NCBI GenBank assembly: GCA_007833815.1 | Contig: CP033464.1 | Span: forward strand, 5,001,001-5,065,000 | Direction: 5' to 3' | Length of the DNA: 64,000 bases | Source of the DNA: Brevibacillus laterosporus | GTDB lineage: Bacteria > Bacillota > Bacilli > Brevibacillales > Brevibacillaceae | Part shown: piece after piece, positions 44,864 to 53,492 of the stretch | How positions within the stretch are numbered: position 1 is the first letter of the stretch | How the letters are laid out: each line of letters starts with the position of its first letter | The notes under the pieces: model-generated | What the model was told of the DNA's origin: nothing | Seen by the model: the letters and a program-made list of their open reading frames with translations, nothing else | Database searches by the model: none | Made by a program: the position numbers and the translations under genes

Positions 44864-45607
44864 TTAAGATTGTAAACGCCGCAAAAACTGGCGAGTTCGT
44901 TCATTTTTCGAATGCTCAAAAATTTCCTCAGGCGTACCTTGCTCCAAAATGACGCCACCGTCCATAAAGATTACACGATCTGCTACATCCCGCGCAAAGT
45001 TCATTTCGTGCGTCACGATCACCATTGTCATGCCTTCTTCTGCCAACTGTTTCATGACCTTTAGTACCTCACCAACCAATTCTGGATCCAAAGCCGAGGT
45101 AGGTTCATCAAAGAGTAACACTGTCGGATCTAGCGCCATCGCACGGGCAATACCGACCCGCTGCTGTTGTCCTCCAGATAGCTGATGAGGATACATGTTC
45201 ATACGATCTGCAAGCCCCACTTTTGTAAGCATTTCTTCTGCTCTTGCTTGAGCGGCTTCCTTTGAGCGTTTTTTGACAATGACCTGTCCTTCCATCACAT
45301 TTTCTAATGCTGTCATGTGTGGAAAAAGATTATAACTCTGAAAAACCATTCCTGACTGCTTACGAACAGGTAGCAAATCCTTTTCCTTCATTTTAGTTAT
45401 AGGTGTAAACTCTAGGCGTTGACCACCTACCTGCATACTGCCCTTTGTAGGTATTTCCAAAAGATTCATGCATCTGAGCAAGGTAGTCTTTCCAGAACCA
45501 GAGGGACCTATTATGACGACAGCTTCTCCTTTATCAATGCCAAGCGAAATGTCTTTTAATACTTCAACCTGTTGAAAGCTTTTATGAAGTCCTTTAATCT
45601 CGATCAT
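44864..45607 (-). CDS. tcyC: Amino acid (probably cystine) ABC transporter ATPase
   Basis: A 247-residue ATPase: Walker [10 protein letters not shown] near 34-42, Q-loop at [10 protein letters not shown], signature LSGGQQQR, Walker [12 protein letters not shown], switch His in VTHEM. Polar amino acid uptake class. The length equals Bacillus TcyC and the binding protein is TcyA-like. GGAGAGG precedes the ATG. It is the last gene of a three-gene operon, 15 bases after the permease. Confidence 0.85.
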   Translation of the reverse strand: MIEIKGLHKSFQQVEVLKDISLGIDKGEAVVIIGPSGSGKTTLLRCMNLLEIPTKGSMQVGGQRLEFTPITKMKEKDLLPVRKQSGMVFQSYNLFPHMTALENVMEGQVIVKKRSKEAAQARAEEMLTKVGLADRMNMYPHQLSGGQQQRVGIARAMALDPTVLLFDEPTSALDPELVGEVLKVMKQLAEEGMTMVIVTHEMNFARDVADRVIFMDGGVILEQGTPEEIFEHSKNERTRQFLRRLQS

Positions 45608-45622
45608 AATGTTCCTCTCCTC

Positions 45623-46303
45623 CTACCTAGCCATACGGCGTTCCAGACGATGTTCCACACGGCTCTGCAATGCAGACAATATCGTACTGAAGAATAGATA
45701 GATGACCGCTACCTCACAGTACAATACCAAAGGCTCGTATGTCATTGCAGTGATCTGTTGAGATATCTGAAACATTTCTGTCACGGTAATGGTAGCAGCT
45801 AGAGAAGTATCCTTCACCAAGCTGATAAATGAATTACCAAGCGGTGGTATCGCTACACGTAAAGCTTGGGGAATAATGATTCGGCGTCTTGCCTGATTTT
45901 TGGTCATCCCGATTGTATACGCGGCTTCCCACTGTCCCTTAGGCACTGACTGAATGGCTGCACGAATTACTTCGGAGTTATATGCTCCCACACTTAAAGA
46001 AAAACCAATAATTGCAGCCGGGAATGGATCGATAGTAACGCCCAACTTAGGCAATCCATAGAAAATAATAAATAATTGCACCAACAATGGAGTACCCCGA
46101 ACAACCCACACATAAAAGCTGGATATCCCATACAACAATTTATTGGAGGATAACCGGGCAATCGCAGTAAAAAAAGCAAGTATCAATCCAATGATAAAAG
46201 ATAGTAACGTAAGAGGTATCGTGTACAAAATTCCCGCCTTTAACAGCGGGAGAAATGAATCCACGATAATACCAATAATACGATCAGATTGTTCCACTTC
46301 CAT
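45623..46303 (-). CDS. tcyB: Amino acid ABC transporter permease
   Basis: A 226-residue HisMQ-family permease with about five transmembrane segments. The family motif VRGTPLLVQLFIIFYGLP and the EAA loop (EAAYTIGMTKNQARRRIIIP) are visible. It should work as a homodimer with the ATPase and binding protein on each side. AGGA just before the ATG is a weak site; the 15-base spacing supports coupling. Confidence 0.85.
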   Translation of the reverse strand: MEVEQSDRIIGIIVDSFLPLLKAGILYTIPLTLLSFIIGLILAFFTAIARLSSNKLLYGISSFYVWVVRGTPLLVQLFIIFYGLPKLGVTIDPFPAAIIGFSLSVGAYNSEVIRAAIQSVPKGQWEAAYTIGMTKNQARRRIIIPQALRVAIPPLGNSFISLVKDTSLAATITVTEMFQISQQITAMTYEPLVLYCEVAVIYLFFSTILSALQSRVEHRLERRMAR

Positions 46304-46318
46304 TCAGTCCTATCTGTG

Positions 46319-47146
46319 TTATTTGGAGACGTCTGCACCAAAATATTTCTCGGAGATTTTCAAATAAGTACCATCTGCTTTCATCTCTTTTAAAGCTTTA
46401 TTTACTGCTTCAATCAGTTCTTTATGTTTGCCCTTCGCGAACATAATTCCATTTTGAGTCGCATCTGGATGCTCCGCTGCAATTCTGATTTTCGCATCAG
46501 GCTTTTGTTTCTTAAAGTCAAGGAAGGATAAACCATCGTTAACCGTTGCATCTACTCGTTTAGACAATAAAAGCTCAATCGCTTGATTAAATCCTTCTGA
46601 CTGTACAATCTCAGCTCCATTATCACGAGCTAAGTCTGTTAAATTACTTGTCAGTGATTGCGCTGATTTTTTCCCTTTCAAATCTGCAAAAGAGGTAATC
46701 TCATTATTATCTTCGTTAACGATGAGCACTGCTTTAGATACGATGTATGGGTCAGAGAAATCAAATTTTTCTTTGCGGTCTGCTCGAATGCCGACCTCGT
46801 TTACAACCATGTCAAAACGATTCGCATCAAGTCCAGCAATTATACCATCCCATTTGCTTTCGACAAATTGAGGTTCTACGCCGAGGCGTTTAGCAATTTC
46901 ACGGGCAATATCCACATCAAAGCCAGTCAGCTGACCTGTAGAATCATGGTACGTAAAAGGTGCGTAGGTGCCTTCTGTACCAATGCGAACCTTTCCAGCC
47001 GTTTTGATTGCTTCCAAGGAGTTCTTCGCTGTAGTGTTTCCTCCCTGCTCGTCTGTAGTTCCCTGATTAGATGACCCACAACCAGCTACAAATAGAGAGA
47101 GCGCTAGAATAGAAACAAGTGCAGTAGAGTACCAAGATTTTTTCAT
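46319..47146 (-). CDS. tcyA: Cystine-type substrate-binding lipoprotein
   Basis: A 275-residue extracellular solute-binding lipoprotein with lipobox VAGC (Cys near 23). SBP_bac_3 features: IGTEGTYAPFTY, GFDVDIAREIAKRLG, KWDGIIAGLDANRFD, then SAQSLTSNLTD and an end YLKISEKYFGADVSK, closely like Bacillus TcyA. Cystine is the likely ligand, though other polar amino acids are possible. It heads the operon behind a near-consensus promoter. Confidence 0.85.
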   Translation of the reverse strand: MKKSWYSTALVSILALSLFVAGCGSSNQGTTDEQGGNTTAKNSLEAIKTAGKVRIGTEGTYAPFTYHDSTGQLTGFDVDIAREIAKRLGVEPQFVESKWDGIIAGLDANRFDMVVNEVGIRADRKEKFDFSDPYIVSKAVLIVNEDNNEITSFADLKGKKSAQSLTSNLTDLARDNGAEIVQSEGFNQAIELLLSKRVDATVNDGLSFLDFKKQKPDAKIRIAAEHPDATQNGIMFAKGKHKELIEAVNKALKEMKADGTYLKISEKYFGADVSK

Positions 47147-47190
47147 GTGTTAAACCCCCAGTTTTCTTATCGGATTTTGCCCCTTTGAAA

Positions 47191-47219
47191 ATCATAGTAA
47201 CATTTAAGCAACTTGTCAA
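47191..47219 (-). promoter_or_regulatory. Promoter of the tcyABC-like operon
   Basis: Minus strand -35 TTGACA (47214-47219), 17-bp spacer, -10 TATGAT (47191-47196). Confidence 0.8.
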
Positions 47220-47250
47220 TAACAAGCAAAATAAATTACTACATCAAAGT

Positions 47251-48435
47251 TTATCCCTGTACCGATTCATTCTGAGATCCAAGATGCGTTACCACTAGGT
47301 TTTGCCTTTTTCCGTATAGGTATGTAAATAGTCCCGTACATATCGTGAAGAAACCTAGTAGAATAAGGAAGGTAGAGAGTCCAATAAAATCTAAACTGGC
47401 TGACGTAATGAGCATAGCAACTTGAATAATGATGCGATCCACGATCTCTTTAAAACTAAAAAAGCGTCCCTGTACCGTTTCTGGTAACCTTTTTTGAAAA
47501 ACAGTGGTCACCATCGGATATATAAAACCTAATGTAAAACCCAGCAATCCAAAGGAAAGCAAAACCATGATTTGATTTGTGCCAAACGACATTCCCCATT
47601 CTGCCATTCCGATCACCAATACGAGTAAAGACGACACCTGTACTAGATTTACTCGACTTACCAATTTTTGTACAAAAATACCGGCAAGTAGTACACTTGA
47701 TCCTTCTACCGCATAAATATAACCCATGATTGTTGATGAATCCTGCAATTTTCCGAAAGCAAGTACCAATAGATTAAATCCACCCAAGAAGAGTGTCACT
47801 ACCCCCGTGCTAATCAGCCCAACGGTTACTGATGGCTCCTTTTTCATTAATTCGAAAACTTCTGTGAATTTCAACTTTTCTCCAGTTTGTTTTTTCTTCT
47901 GGTGCGACTGTGGAATTTGAACAAACAACACAATGATTACTAACATCAGAAAACCGAAAAAAGCCCCCACTGTGACGGTCTGCATAGAAAATAATGATAG
48001 CAGTAAGCCACCTACAGCTGTCCCAGCAATTCTAGCCATGGTAGCAATGTTCATATAGAGCGTGTTTGCAGATAGCAGGTTAGCTTCCCCGACCAAAGCT
48101 GGTAATCCCGCGCGTACCGTTGGTAAATACATGGAACCTGCTACTTGATTCACAATTAACGAAGCGACTAACCAGCCGATCGAGGTATAGCTAATAGCAA
48201 AATACATACATACAGGGGCAAAACACCTTATGCATGAGGAGGCAATCAGAATTTTTTGCTTATCATACTGATCAATCATTTTCCCCACTGTAGGTAAAAA
48301 TAGAATGCTTGCAAGCATCCCTGTCATTAGTAATAGGCCAGTTCCCAAATTGGTTTGCATGATCTTTGACATAAACTGTAGATTCAATAACATGCACACC
48401 CACATGGTAATTCCAGCAACAATTTCACCTGACAT
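47251..48435 (-). CDS. MFS transporter, start codon uncertain
   Basis: A protein of at least 394 residues with about twelve hydrophobic segments and an MFS_3-like layout (similar to macrolide efflux proteins). The ATG at 48435 falls inside the first helix. The frame is open upstream and codes FLLLMSGE preceded by PIHKNKS, which is how such transporters usually begin, yet no ATG, GTG or TTG occurs before a TAG. Either a non-standard start near ATT (after GGAG) is used or the gene is damaged at its 5' end. Confidence 0.7.
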   Translation of the reverse strand: MSGEIVAGITMWVCMLLNLQFMSKIMQTNLGTGLLLMTGMLASILFLPTVGKMIDQYDKQKILIASSCIRCFAPVCMYFAISYTSIGWLVASLIVNQVAGSMYLPTVRAGLPALVGEANLLSANTLYMNIATMARIAGTAVGGLLLSLFSMQTVTVGAFFGFLMLVIIVLFVQIPQSHQKKKQTGEKLKFTEVFELMKKEPSVTVGLISTGVVTLFLGGFNLLVLAFGKLQDSSTIMGYIYAVEGSSVLLAGIFVQKLVSRVNLVQVSSLLVLVIGMAEWGMSFGTNQIMVLLSFGLLGFTLGFIYPMVTTVFQKRLPETVQGRFFSFKEIVDRIIIQVAMLITSASLDFIGLSTFLILLGFFTICTGLFTYLYGKRQNLVVTHLGSQNESVQG

Positions 48436-48576
48436 TAATAAAAGAAATGACTTGTTCTTGTGAATAGGTTGAATAATAATCAGCTCCGTTATATACGTGT
48501 TGTGTAATAACTTAATTGTAGTGATCTAGGCTCGTTTTGCAATGACTGATTTATCGGCTTTTCCATACCATGTAAA

Positions 48577-48612
48577 AAAGCCCTCTTCACTTGCGCAAAG
48601 AGAGACCTTTCT
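48577..48612 (-). terminator. Possible terminator after YbjQ-like gene
   Basis: An imperfect hairpin on the minus strand (AAGGTCTCTCTT / AAGAGGGCTT) followed by TTTT. Confidence 0.45.
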
Positions 48613-48647
48613 TCAGGTATTTGCCCCTTATAAATTCTAACAGAAAC

Positions 48648-48962
48648 TTAACGAATTCGAACTGCTGTTCCAGAAGCAACAACCATCATCATACCATTAC
48701 CAATCGTTTCAAAATCTAAGTTAATTCCAATAACTGCGTTAGCGCCTAATTTAGCAGCTTTATCTTTCATTTCATTAATGGCAATTGATCTTCCTTCTGC
48801 CAACTTGTCCTCGTAAGCACCGCTTCGTCCACCTATAATATCTCGAACGCCTGCCATGAAATCACGAACAACGTTGGCAGCCATAATCGCTTCACCAGTT
48901 ACAATATCAATGTACTGCTCGACGTCTCTACCTTGCACAGTGTGTGTTGTTGTTACTAGCAT
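48648..48962 (-). CDS. YbjQ-like (UPF0145) protein
   Basis: A 104-residue protein of the YbjQ/DUF74 family, which forms pentamers and has been proposed to bind metal. Visible are VTTTHTVQGRDVEQYIDIVT, GEAIMAANVVRDFMAGVRDI, and LGANAVIGINLDFETIG. ATG 48962 is five bases after AGGAGGAG. Confidence 0.9.
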   Translation of the reverse strand: MLVTTTHTVQGRDVEQYIDIVTGEAIMAANVVRDFMAGVRDIIGGRSGAYEDKLAEGRSIAINEMKDKAAKLGANAVIGINLDFETIGNGMMMVVASGTAVRIR

Positions 48963-49041
48963 GCTGGCTCCTCCTACCTGTTGCATATCTTGTCTTAACA
49001 AGTATGACGTTTCACTGTGACAGCAGGTTTCATGTTTTGTA

Positions 49042-49191
49042 TTAGAAATAACTCTTTTTTGCAGGTATCACAATGGTTTCAGTAGCATTTTGTACCTCGA
49101 CAATAATCGGCTTTATCTCTGTGCTACCACATATCGGACACCTTTGTTGATCATGAAAAATACTACAGCAATGTATGCAGGTAAATTTCAT
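49042..49191 (-). CDS. Small zinc-ribbon-like protein
   Basis: A 49-codon frame with GGAGGAG six bases before ATG 49191. It contains two cysteine knuckles, CIHCC at 5-9 and CPIC at 18-21, typical of a small zinc ribbon, followed by a strand-rich tail. It lies just before the YbjQ-like gene on the same strand. Its role is unknown. Confidence 0.6.
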   Translation of the reverse strand: MKFTCIHCCSIFHDQQRCPICGSTEIKPIIVEVQNATETIVIPAKKSYF

Positions 49192-49313
49192 CTTTAACTC
49201 CTCCTTCTCCCAGTACGCTGTATTATACGCGCTCTTCGTTAAAAAAACTGTCTATTTTTGTAAACACTCTAAGAAAGTTTTTTTCACAAGGCTCTTTCTC
49301 TTATTTATGAACG

Positions 49314-49351
49314 AGGTAAGGTACTTTGTGCATGGACAAAGTACCTTACCT
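49314..49351. terminator. Perfect 16-bp hairpin
   Basis: AGGTAAGGTACTTTGT and its exact complement flank a 6-nt loop between the holin stop and the zinc-ribbon leader. It lacks a clear T-run, so terminator function is likely but not certain. Confidence 0.55.
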
Positions 49352-49371
49352 CCAATTAATCTGAAAAATGA

Positions 49372-49794
49372 CTATTTCCAGTTATCATCTTTTTTAAACT
49401 TCTTCACGTTTTGTAAAGCCCGTAATAAAAAATCGGGTACAGGTAAACCTAACCGATGACAGTTTTCTAAAATGGAAATTCCTTCATTCCCTATCATAAA
49501 TAAGATGATTGTATCTCGTAAGAAGCCTTGACTGCTACCACTAATTAAATCCAATTGATTAGCAATGATAATAAAAGCAAACATCCCAACTTTTTTTGCA
49601 ATCCCTCGAAACCCTTCCTGACTGCTTAGTGATCTATTATACCAGGCGGCAAGTACTCCCGTTATATAATCAACAATCATAAAGATGCAAAATGCCGTAA
49701 AAAGTTTATCTATCCCACCCACTAAATAAGTGATAATCGCAATTACGGCCCCAGTCCATATGAGATGAGAGCTGTCTTCCCCTGAGTACATCAT
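49372..49794 (-). CDS. Phage-holin-type membrane protein (holin family 4)
   Basis: A 140-residue protein with three transmembrane segments and the phage_holin_4 (TcdE/UtxA-type) pattern FCIFMIVDYITGVLAAWYN and the later KVGMFAFIIIANQLD. In phages such proteins release endolysin; here no phage genes surround it. GGAGGAGG lies about ten bases before the ATG. Confidence 0.85.
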   Translation of the reverse strand: MMYSGEDSSHLIWTGAVIAIITYLVGGIDKLFTAFCIFMIVDYITGVLAAWYNRSLSSQEGFRGIAKKVGMFAFIIIANQLDLISGSSQGFLRDTIILFMIGNEGISILENCHRLGLPVPDFLLRALQNVKKFKKDDNWK

Positions 49795-49863
49795 ATTTCT
49801 GGCTACCTCCTCCTGCCTGGTGGCTGGTGTAAACCGAGGTACCTTCCTTTTCTATGCGTATAG

Positions 49864-50634
49864 CTATCCTTTATATTCCAAAAACCAGAGCTGTACCAAT
49901 CGATGCAATTTTCTCTGTCGACGCAACAGGACTCGTTCCACCTGTTTTTTTTGCTCCCTTGTTAACAAGGATGGAGGAATTCTTCTTACTGTTTGTTTTA
50001 TAACTACAGGTGTCAGTTGTTGAATCTTTTGAATAAATGGCTTCAACTGATCATAACTTCTGATAAAGTGGGGAAGACCCTGTAAATAATGATGATTATA
50101 TTTAGCTACATGCTCCCACTGTCTGGAATACCATGGCATTTTGCGAAAAGTAAAGGCCCCCAACAGGGACATACTATGATCAATAGCATAAAAGTCATAT
50201 GCTTTCCGAGTAGGGAATATTATGATATTCTCGTCATGTCGATCCACATTGACAATCCAAATATCAAAGATGAATAGCTCTATCAATCTTTCTGGGGATC
50301 GCAATTTGTAGATAGCACCTGGTCCTTTTCGCTGATAAAATTCTTCCCAGTTATATAGGCGTCCCCTCCCTTTTTTATAGGAAATAACGCCTTTTTTTCC
50401 TTGGATGGTGACTACTTCAATTTTGGCGACTGAGATGCCTAGCTTGCGTGCAAGCCTATACGAAAGTAATTCCATGGCTAAAACAGGACCAAGCTTTTTT
50501 GCGGTATTGCTATTCGTATATTTAAAAAAACCAGTTTGTTGGTTCCCGTCTCTTCCTTTTCTAACCTGCCAAACAGGGCCTAAAGGGCGATCATATTTTC
50601 GAACAGGTACCCAGCTTGCCTCTTTCTTCCTCAT
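49864..50634 (-). CDS. HipA-like kinase
   Basis: A 256-residue protein with a HipA/PI4K-like kinase signature: KYTNSN phosphate region, an FIFDIWIVNVDRHDENIIIF catalytic loop (Asp and Asn) and YAIDHSMSL metal Asp. It is shorter than E. coli HipA and has no HipB antitoxin beside it. Bacillota carry such solitary kinases of unknown substrate. ATG 50634 is preferred because GGAGG is seven bases upstream. Confidence 0.75.
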   Translation of the reverse strand: MRKKEASWVPVRKYDRPLGPVWQVRKGRDGNQQTGFFKYTNSNTAKKLGPVLAMELLSYRLARKLGISVAKIEVVTIQGKKGVISYKKGRGRLYNWEEFYQRKGPGAIYKLRSPERLIELFIFDIWIVNVDRHDENIIIFPTRKAYDFYAIDHSMSLLGAFTFRKMPWYSRQWEHVAKYNHHYLQGLPHFIRSYDQLKPFIQKIQQLTPVVIKQTVRRIPPSLLTREQKKQVERVLLRRQRKLHRLVQLWFLEYKG

Positions 50635-50800
50635 AGCCATGCCTCCTCTATTTTACATTATTTTACTTAGACAAGATTTGGCACGGCTTCAATCTATGTT
50701 AACAAAATTAGTTACAATCCAGTTCTTTAAACAAAGAGCCACCGGCAATAGCCAATGACCCCTTATTTGGCAAAAAATCAATTATTAGCAATAACGATTT

Positions 50801-51031
50801 TTATCGAGAGCTTCTTCTGTCTCTCGCGTGAACCACTAGAGTTTCCCCAGGATTTATAATAACTGTGACGTGGCGATGATTTTCTCGATCCTCTGAAGGC
50901 TGGATAGAACGGAATTCATTTTGAACAAACTCTGATCTTTCTTCCCTTCTTGATTCAGAACGCTCTTCATGACGATGGTGATAATAGTGATGATAGTGAT
51001 AGTGACGATGTTTGGAATGCTTTTTCCTCAT
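50801..51031 (-). CDS. Small His/Arg-rich protein
   Basis: A 76-residue protein; nine of the first 21 residues are histidine and the rest is rich in Arg, Glu and Ser. TAGGAGG precedes the ATG by six bases, so translation is likely. Histidine clusters suggest metal binding or a spore-coat-type role; both are guesses. Confidence 0.55.
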   Translation of the reverse strand: MRKKHSKHRHYHYHHYYHHRHEERSESRREERSEFVQNEFRSIQPSEDRENHRHVTVIINPGETLVVHARDRRSSR

Positions 51032-51239
51032 AAAAACACCTCCTACTGTGATACTCTAAGTTATGTATAAGAGGGAAGCCATGCTTGGACGATAGAAACA
51101 GTAGATTTGACCAATTTTTGTAACCTTACGAGAAGAACATGATTTTCTTTACCGAATGATGCATACAAAATGGCTTTATAACGCACACTTAGGGTAAAGA
51201 AACGGTTTTAACCGAATCAAAAATGATGAGGTGAACAAA

Positions 51240-51476
51240 ATGAATGGCATGCAACTAGTCGAATTTTTACGAGAAACAGAAAATAAAATGATTCATATTC
51301 ATAGAGCCATTGATCATATTAGCAATGAGCCTACATTAAAAGAATCTGTGGCCGTTCTAACGGAAGTCATTACTGACTATCAATCACAAACGGACAAAGT
51401 GAAGTCAACTTTGAGACATATGGAAATTAATTCAAATCATGGAAAACAGCAACACGAAGAGAACACCGAAGAGTAA
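51240..51476 (+). CDS. Small helical hypothetical protein
   Basis: A 78-residue acidic, helix-rich protein with no known family (start MNGMQLVEFLRE; tail KQQHEENTEE). ATG 51240 follows GAGGTG. A strong terminator comes next. Confidence 0.55.
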   Translation: MNGMQLVEFLRETENKMIHIHRAIDHISNEPTLKESVAVLTEVITDYQSQTDKVKSTLRHMEINSNHGKQQHEENTEE

Positions 51477-51492
51477 CAACAGCTTATCTTTC

Positions 51493-51538
51493 AAAAAAAA
51501 CAGCGCATGTCTCACTTTCCAGAGACGCGCTGTTTTTC
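51493..51538. terminator. Terminator between convergent genes
   Basis: ACAGCGC-GTCTC arms pair with GAGAC-GCGCTGT around a short loop, A-tract before and TTTTT after. Confidence 0.8.
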
Positions 51539-51551
51539 GTTTTTTCATGGG

Positions 51552-52649
51552 TTACGTAGGAATGGCAATACCCAAATCCTTCAGTCGATTTGTTAAGTAC
51601 GCACGATTGCCCAGAATAGCTGGATCTGCTGGACGATATGCTGATGCCAACTCATTATGTTTGTAAGATTTCTCGAACTGTTGTAGGTGATCGTAGCAAA
51701 CACATAATTGCAAATGTGGAAGCCAAGTCCAACATGCTTCTTTACGGAACCCCCACGTATGAGGTTTGGGTAATGTAGTAGCCAACTCATACCAAAAAAC
51801 TGCCTTTTTCGGCTCATTTTTTTGTAACCAATAATATCCTAATCGACAGCATACTTCAGCTCGGGGCAAGCCATACTCTAAGCTTTTTAAAGCATATTTG
51901 ATCTCTTGTTCTGGAAGCTGTAATTTTTCATAGCAAAAGCATATTTGTTCCATTAATAGCTCTGGTTCCTCTGCTCGTGGCAATTCATTATTTACAAATT
52001 GCTGATAAATCCCAATAGCCTCTTCATATCTTTCATTATCTTTTAATTCATTGGCATAATAATATTTTTCTCGAGGGTTTAATAAAACGCCATCTGCAAT
52101 CGCATTTTCATATATGCTTAGATTTCGCTTGTAATTTTTTTGTTGACGTGGACGATGGGTAACAGCAATATCAATTTCAAAGCTTCTGCCAAACGAATAC
52201 TGAATATATTCATGTACCATGCCAACCCAACAGTGTTTATGCGTTCGCTTCACAATTCTTTCACGAAAATAAGGAAGGATGACATTTCCAAACTCATCTT
52301 TATCAGTATGATAAGGCATCACTACTACATCAATACTGGGGTCAATCTTATGTTTAAATAACTGCAATTTTTTCCGATCAATCTCCTCTAGTACATCATC
52401 TGCATCCATCCACATAATGTAATCCATCGTAGCTTGTTGAAAAGAAAAATTACGCGCTTTAGAAAAATCATTTACCCATTTGAAATGAAAAATCTTTTTG
52501 GTAAATTCCTTTGCCTCTTTAATCGTTTTGTCAGTTGAACCAGTATCCACAATAATAATTTCATCTACAGCTCCCTTGACAGAGCGTAGACAACGAGCAA
52601 TGGATTTTTCTTCATTTCTTACAATCATACATAAACTGATCGTAGCCAA
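51552..52649 (-). CDS. Family 2 glycosyltransferase with TPR tail
   Basis: A 365-residue enzyme. A GT-A domain (about 1-215) has ISLCMIVRNEEKSIARCL, IIIVDTGSTDKT and the DxD motif in MWMDADDVLE; the C-terminal half has TPR-like helix pairs. It should transfer a sugar from a nucleotide donor in the cytosol. It is the last gene of the rml operon, 21 bases after another glycosyltransferase. Confidence 0.87.
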   Translation of the reverse strand: MATISLCMIVRNEEKSIARCLRSVKGAVDEIIIVDTGSTDKTIKEAKEFTKKIFHFKWVNDFSKARNFSFQQATMDYIMWMDADDVLEEIDRKKLQLFKHKIDPSIDVVVMPYHTDKDEFGNVILPYFRERIVKRTHKHCWVGMVHEYIQYSFGRSFEIDIAVTHRPRQQKNYKRNLSIYENAIADGVLLNPREKYYYANELKDNERYEEAIGIYQQFVNNELPRAEEPELLMEQICFCYEKLQLPEQEIKYALKSLEYGLPRAEVCCRLGYYWLQKNEPKKAVFWYELATTLPKPHTWGFRKEACWTWLPHLQLCVCYDHLQQFEKSYKHNELASAYRPADPAILGNRAYLTNRLKDLGIAIPT

Positions 52650-52670
52650 ACCCTCACCCCCAATTTCCTG

Positions 52671-53492
52671 TTACATAGGCTCGATATGCCATTGCGGGTC
52701 AAATACTCCAATCCGCTCCACTATATCATTTGGTTCATATCCCTGTGTTTCTAACTGATGCACGCTAATCGGAAGCTGCCATTTTTCTATAAACCGTCTA
52801 GCGTTATCCCACGAATAATCGCGATACCTAATGCTATTCGCTAGAAAGGTAGCATGGCCAAAGTGATAGATAAATACGTCATTAGCAATCCACAGCTTTT
52901 TCCCGTAAAGACGAGCACGTAGACAAAAATCATCATCCTCATAGCTTGCTGGATAGAATCGCTCATCCAATCCACCAATTTGTTCAAGAAGACTCCGTCG
53001 AAATAACATGCAATGACCAATTAACTTTCGCCCATAGAATCCATGATTGGCATAGTGTTTGCTCCAATCAATCGCGAATGAATCAAGAGTAGTAACCTGT
53101 ACATTCTCTTCCGTACTAATTTGCTGTTCTGCTGACAAATTATTGGAGCGAGGTCCCACCATACATAAAGATGAATCCTTCTCTAACCATTTGATAAGCA
53201 ATTGGCTCCAGTCGGGTGTAACCAACGTATCATTATTCAACATGACAATGTACTCGCCCTGAGCCTGTCGGAATCCTTGATTATTGCCTGCTGCAAAGCC
53301 ACGATTTTCTTCATTAGAGATGACAACAGTATGGGGAAGAGAATTCAAATAAGAAACCGTGCTATCAGAAGATCCATTATCGACAAAAATAAGTTCATAA
53401 TTGGTTGTATGCTTTTGAATACTTTCTACACACATTTTTGTAAAAGGTAACCCATTACGCGTCAATATCACAATGGAGAGGGTAAGTGTTAT
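52671..53492 (-). CDS. Family 2 glycosyltransferase, unusual ATA start
   Basis: A glycosyltransferase of about 273 residues with the GT2 signature (LSIVILTRNG, FVDNGSSDST, MLNNDTLVTPDW, and a HCMLFRRSLLEQIGGLDERF acceptor region). The first strand begins right after rmlD. A perfect AAAGGAGG lies eight bases upstream of ATA 53492-53490, and no ATG, GTG or TTG fits that site. TTG 53552 is open but lacks a site. I place the start at the ATA. Confidence 0.8.
   Translation of the reverse strand: MTLTLSIVILTRNGLPFTKMCVESIQKHTTNYELIFVDNGSSDSTVSYLNSLPHTVVISNEENRGFAAGNNQGFRQAQGEYIVMLNNDTLVTPDWSQLLIKWLEKDSSLCMVGPRSNNLSAEQQISTEENVQVTTLDSFAIDWSKHYANHGFYGRKLIGHCMLFRRSLLEQIGGLDERFYPASYEDDDFCLRARLYGKKLWIANDVFIYHFGHATFLANSIRYRDYSWDNARRFIEKWQLPISVHQLETQGYEPNDIVERIGVFDPQWHIEPM

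Noticed and set aside
44704-44958. Minus-strand 84-codon frame
   Set aside because: It runs through the ABC operon terminator and overlaps the ATPase gene in another frame.
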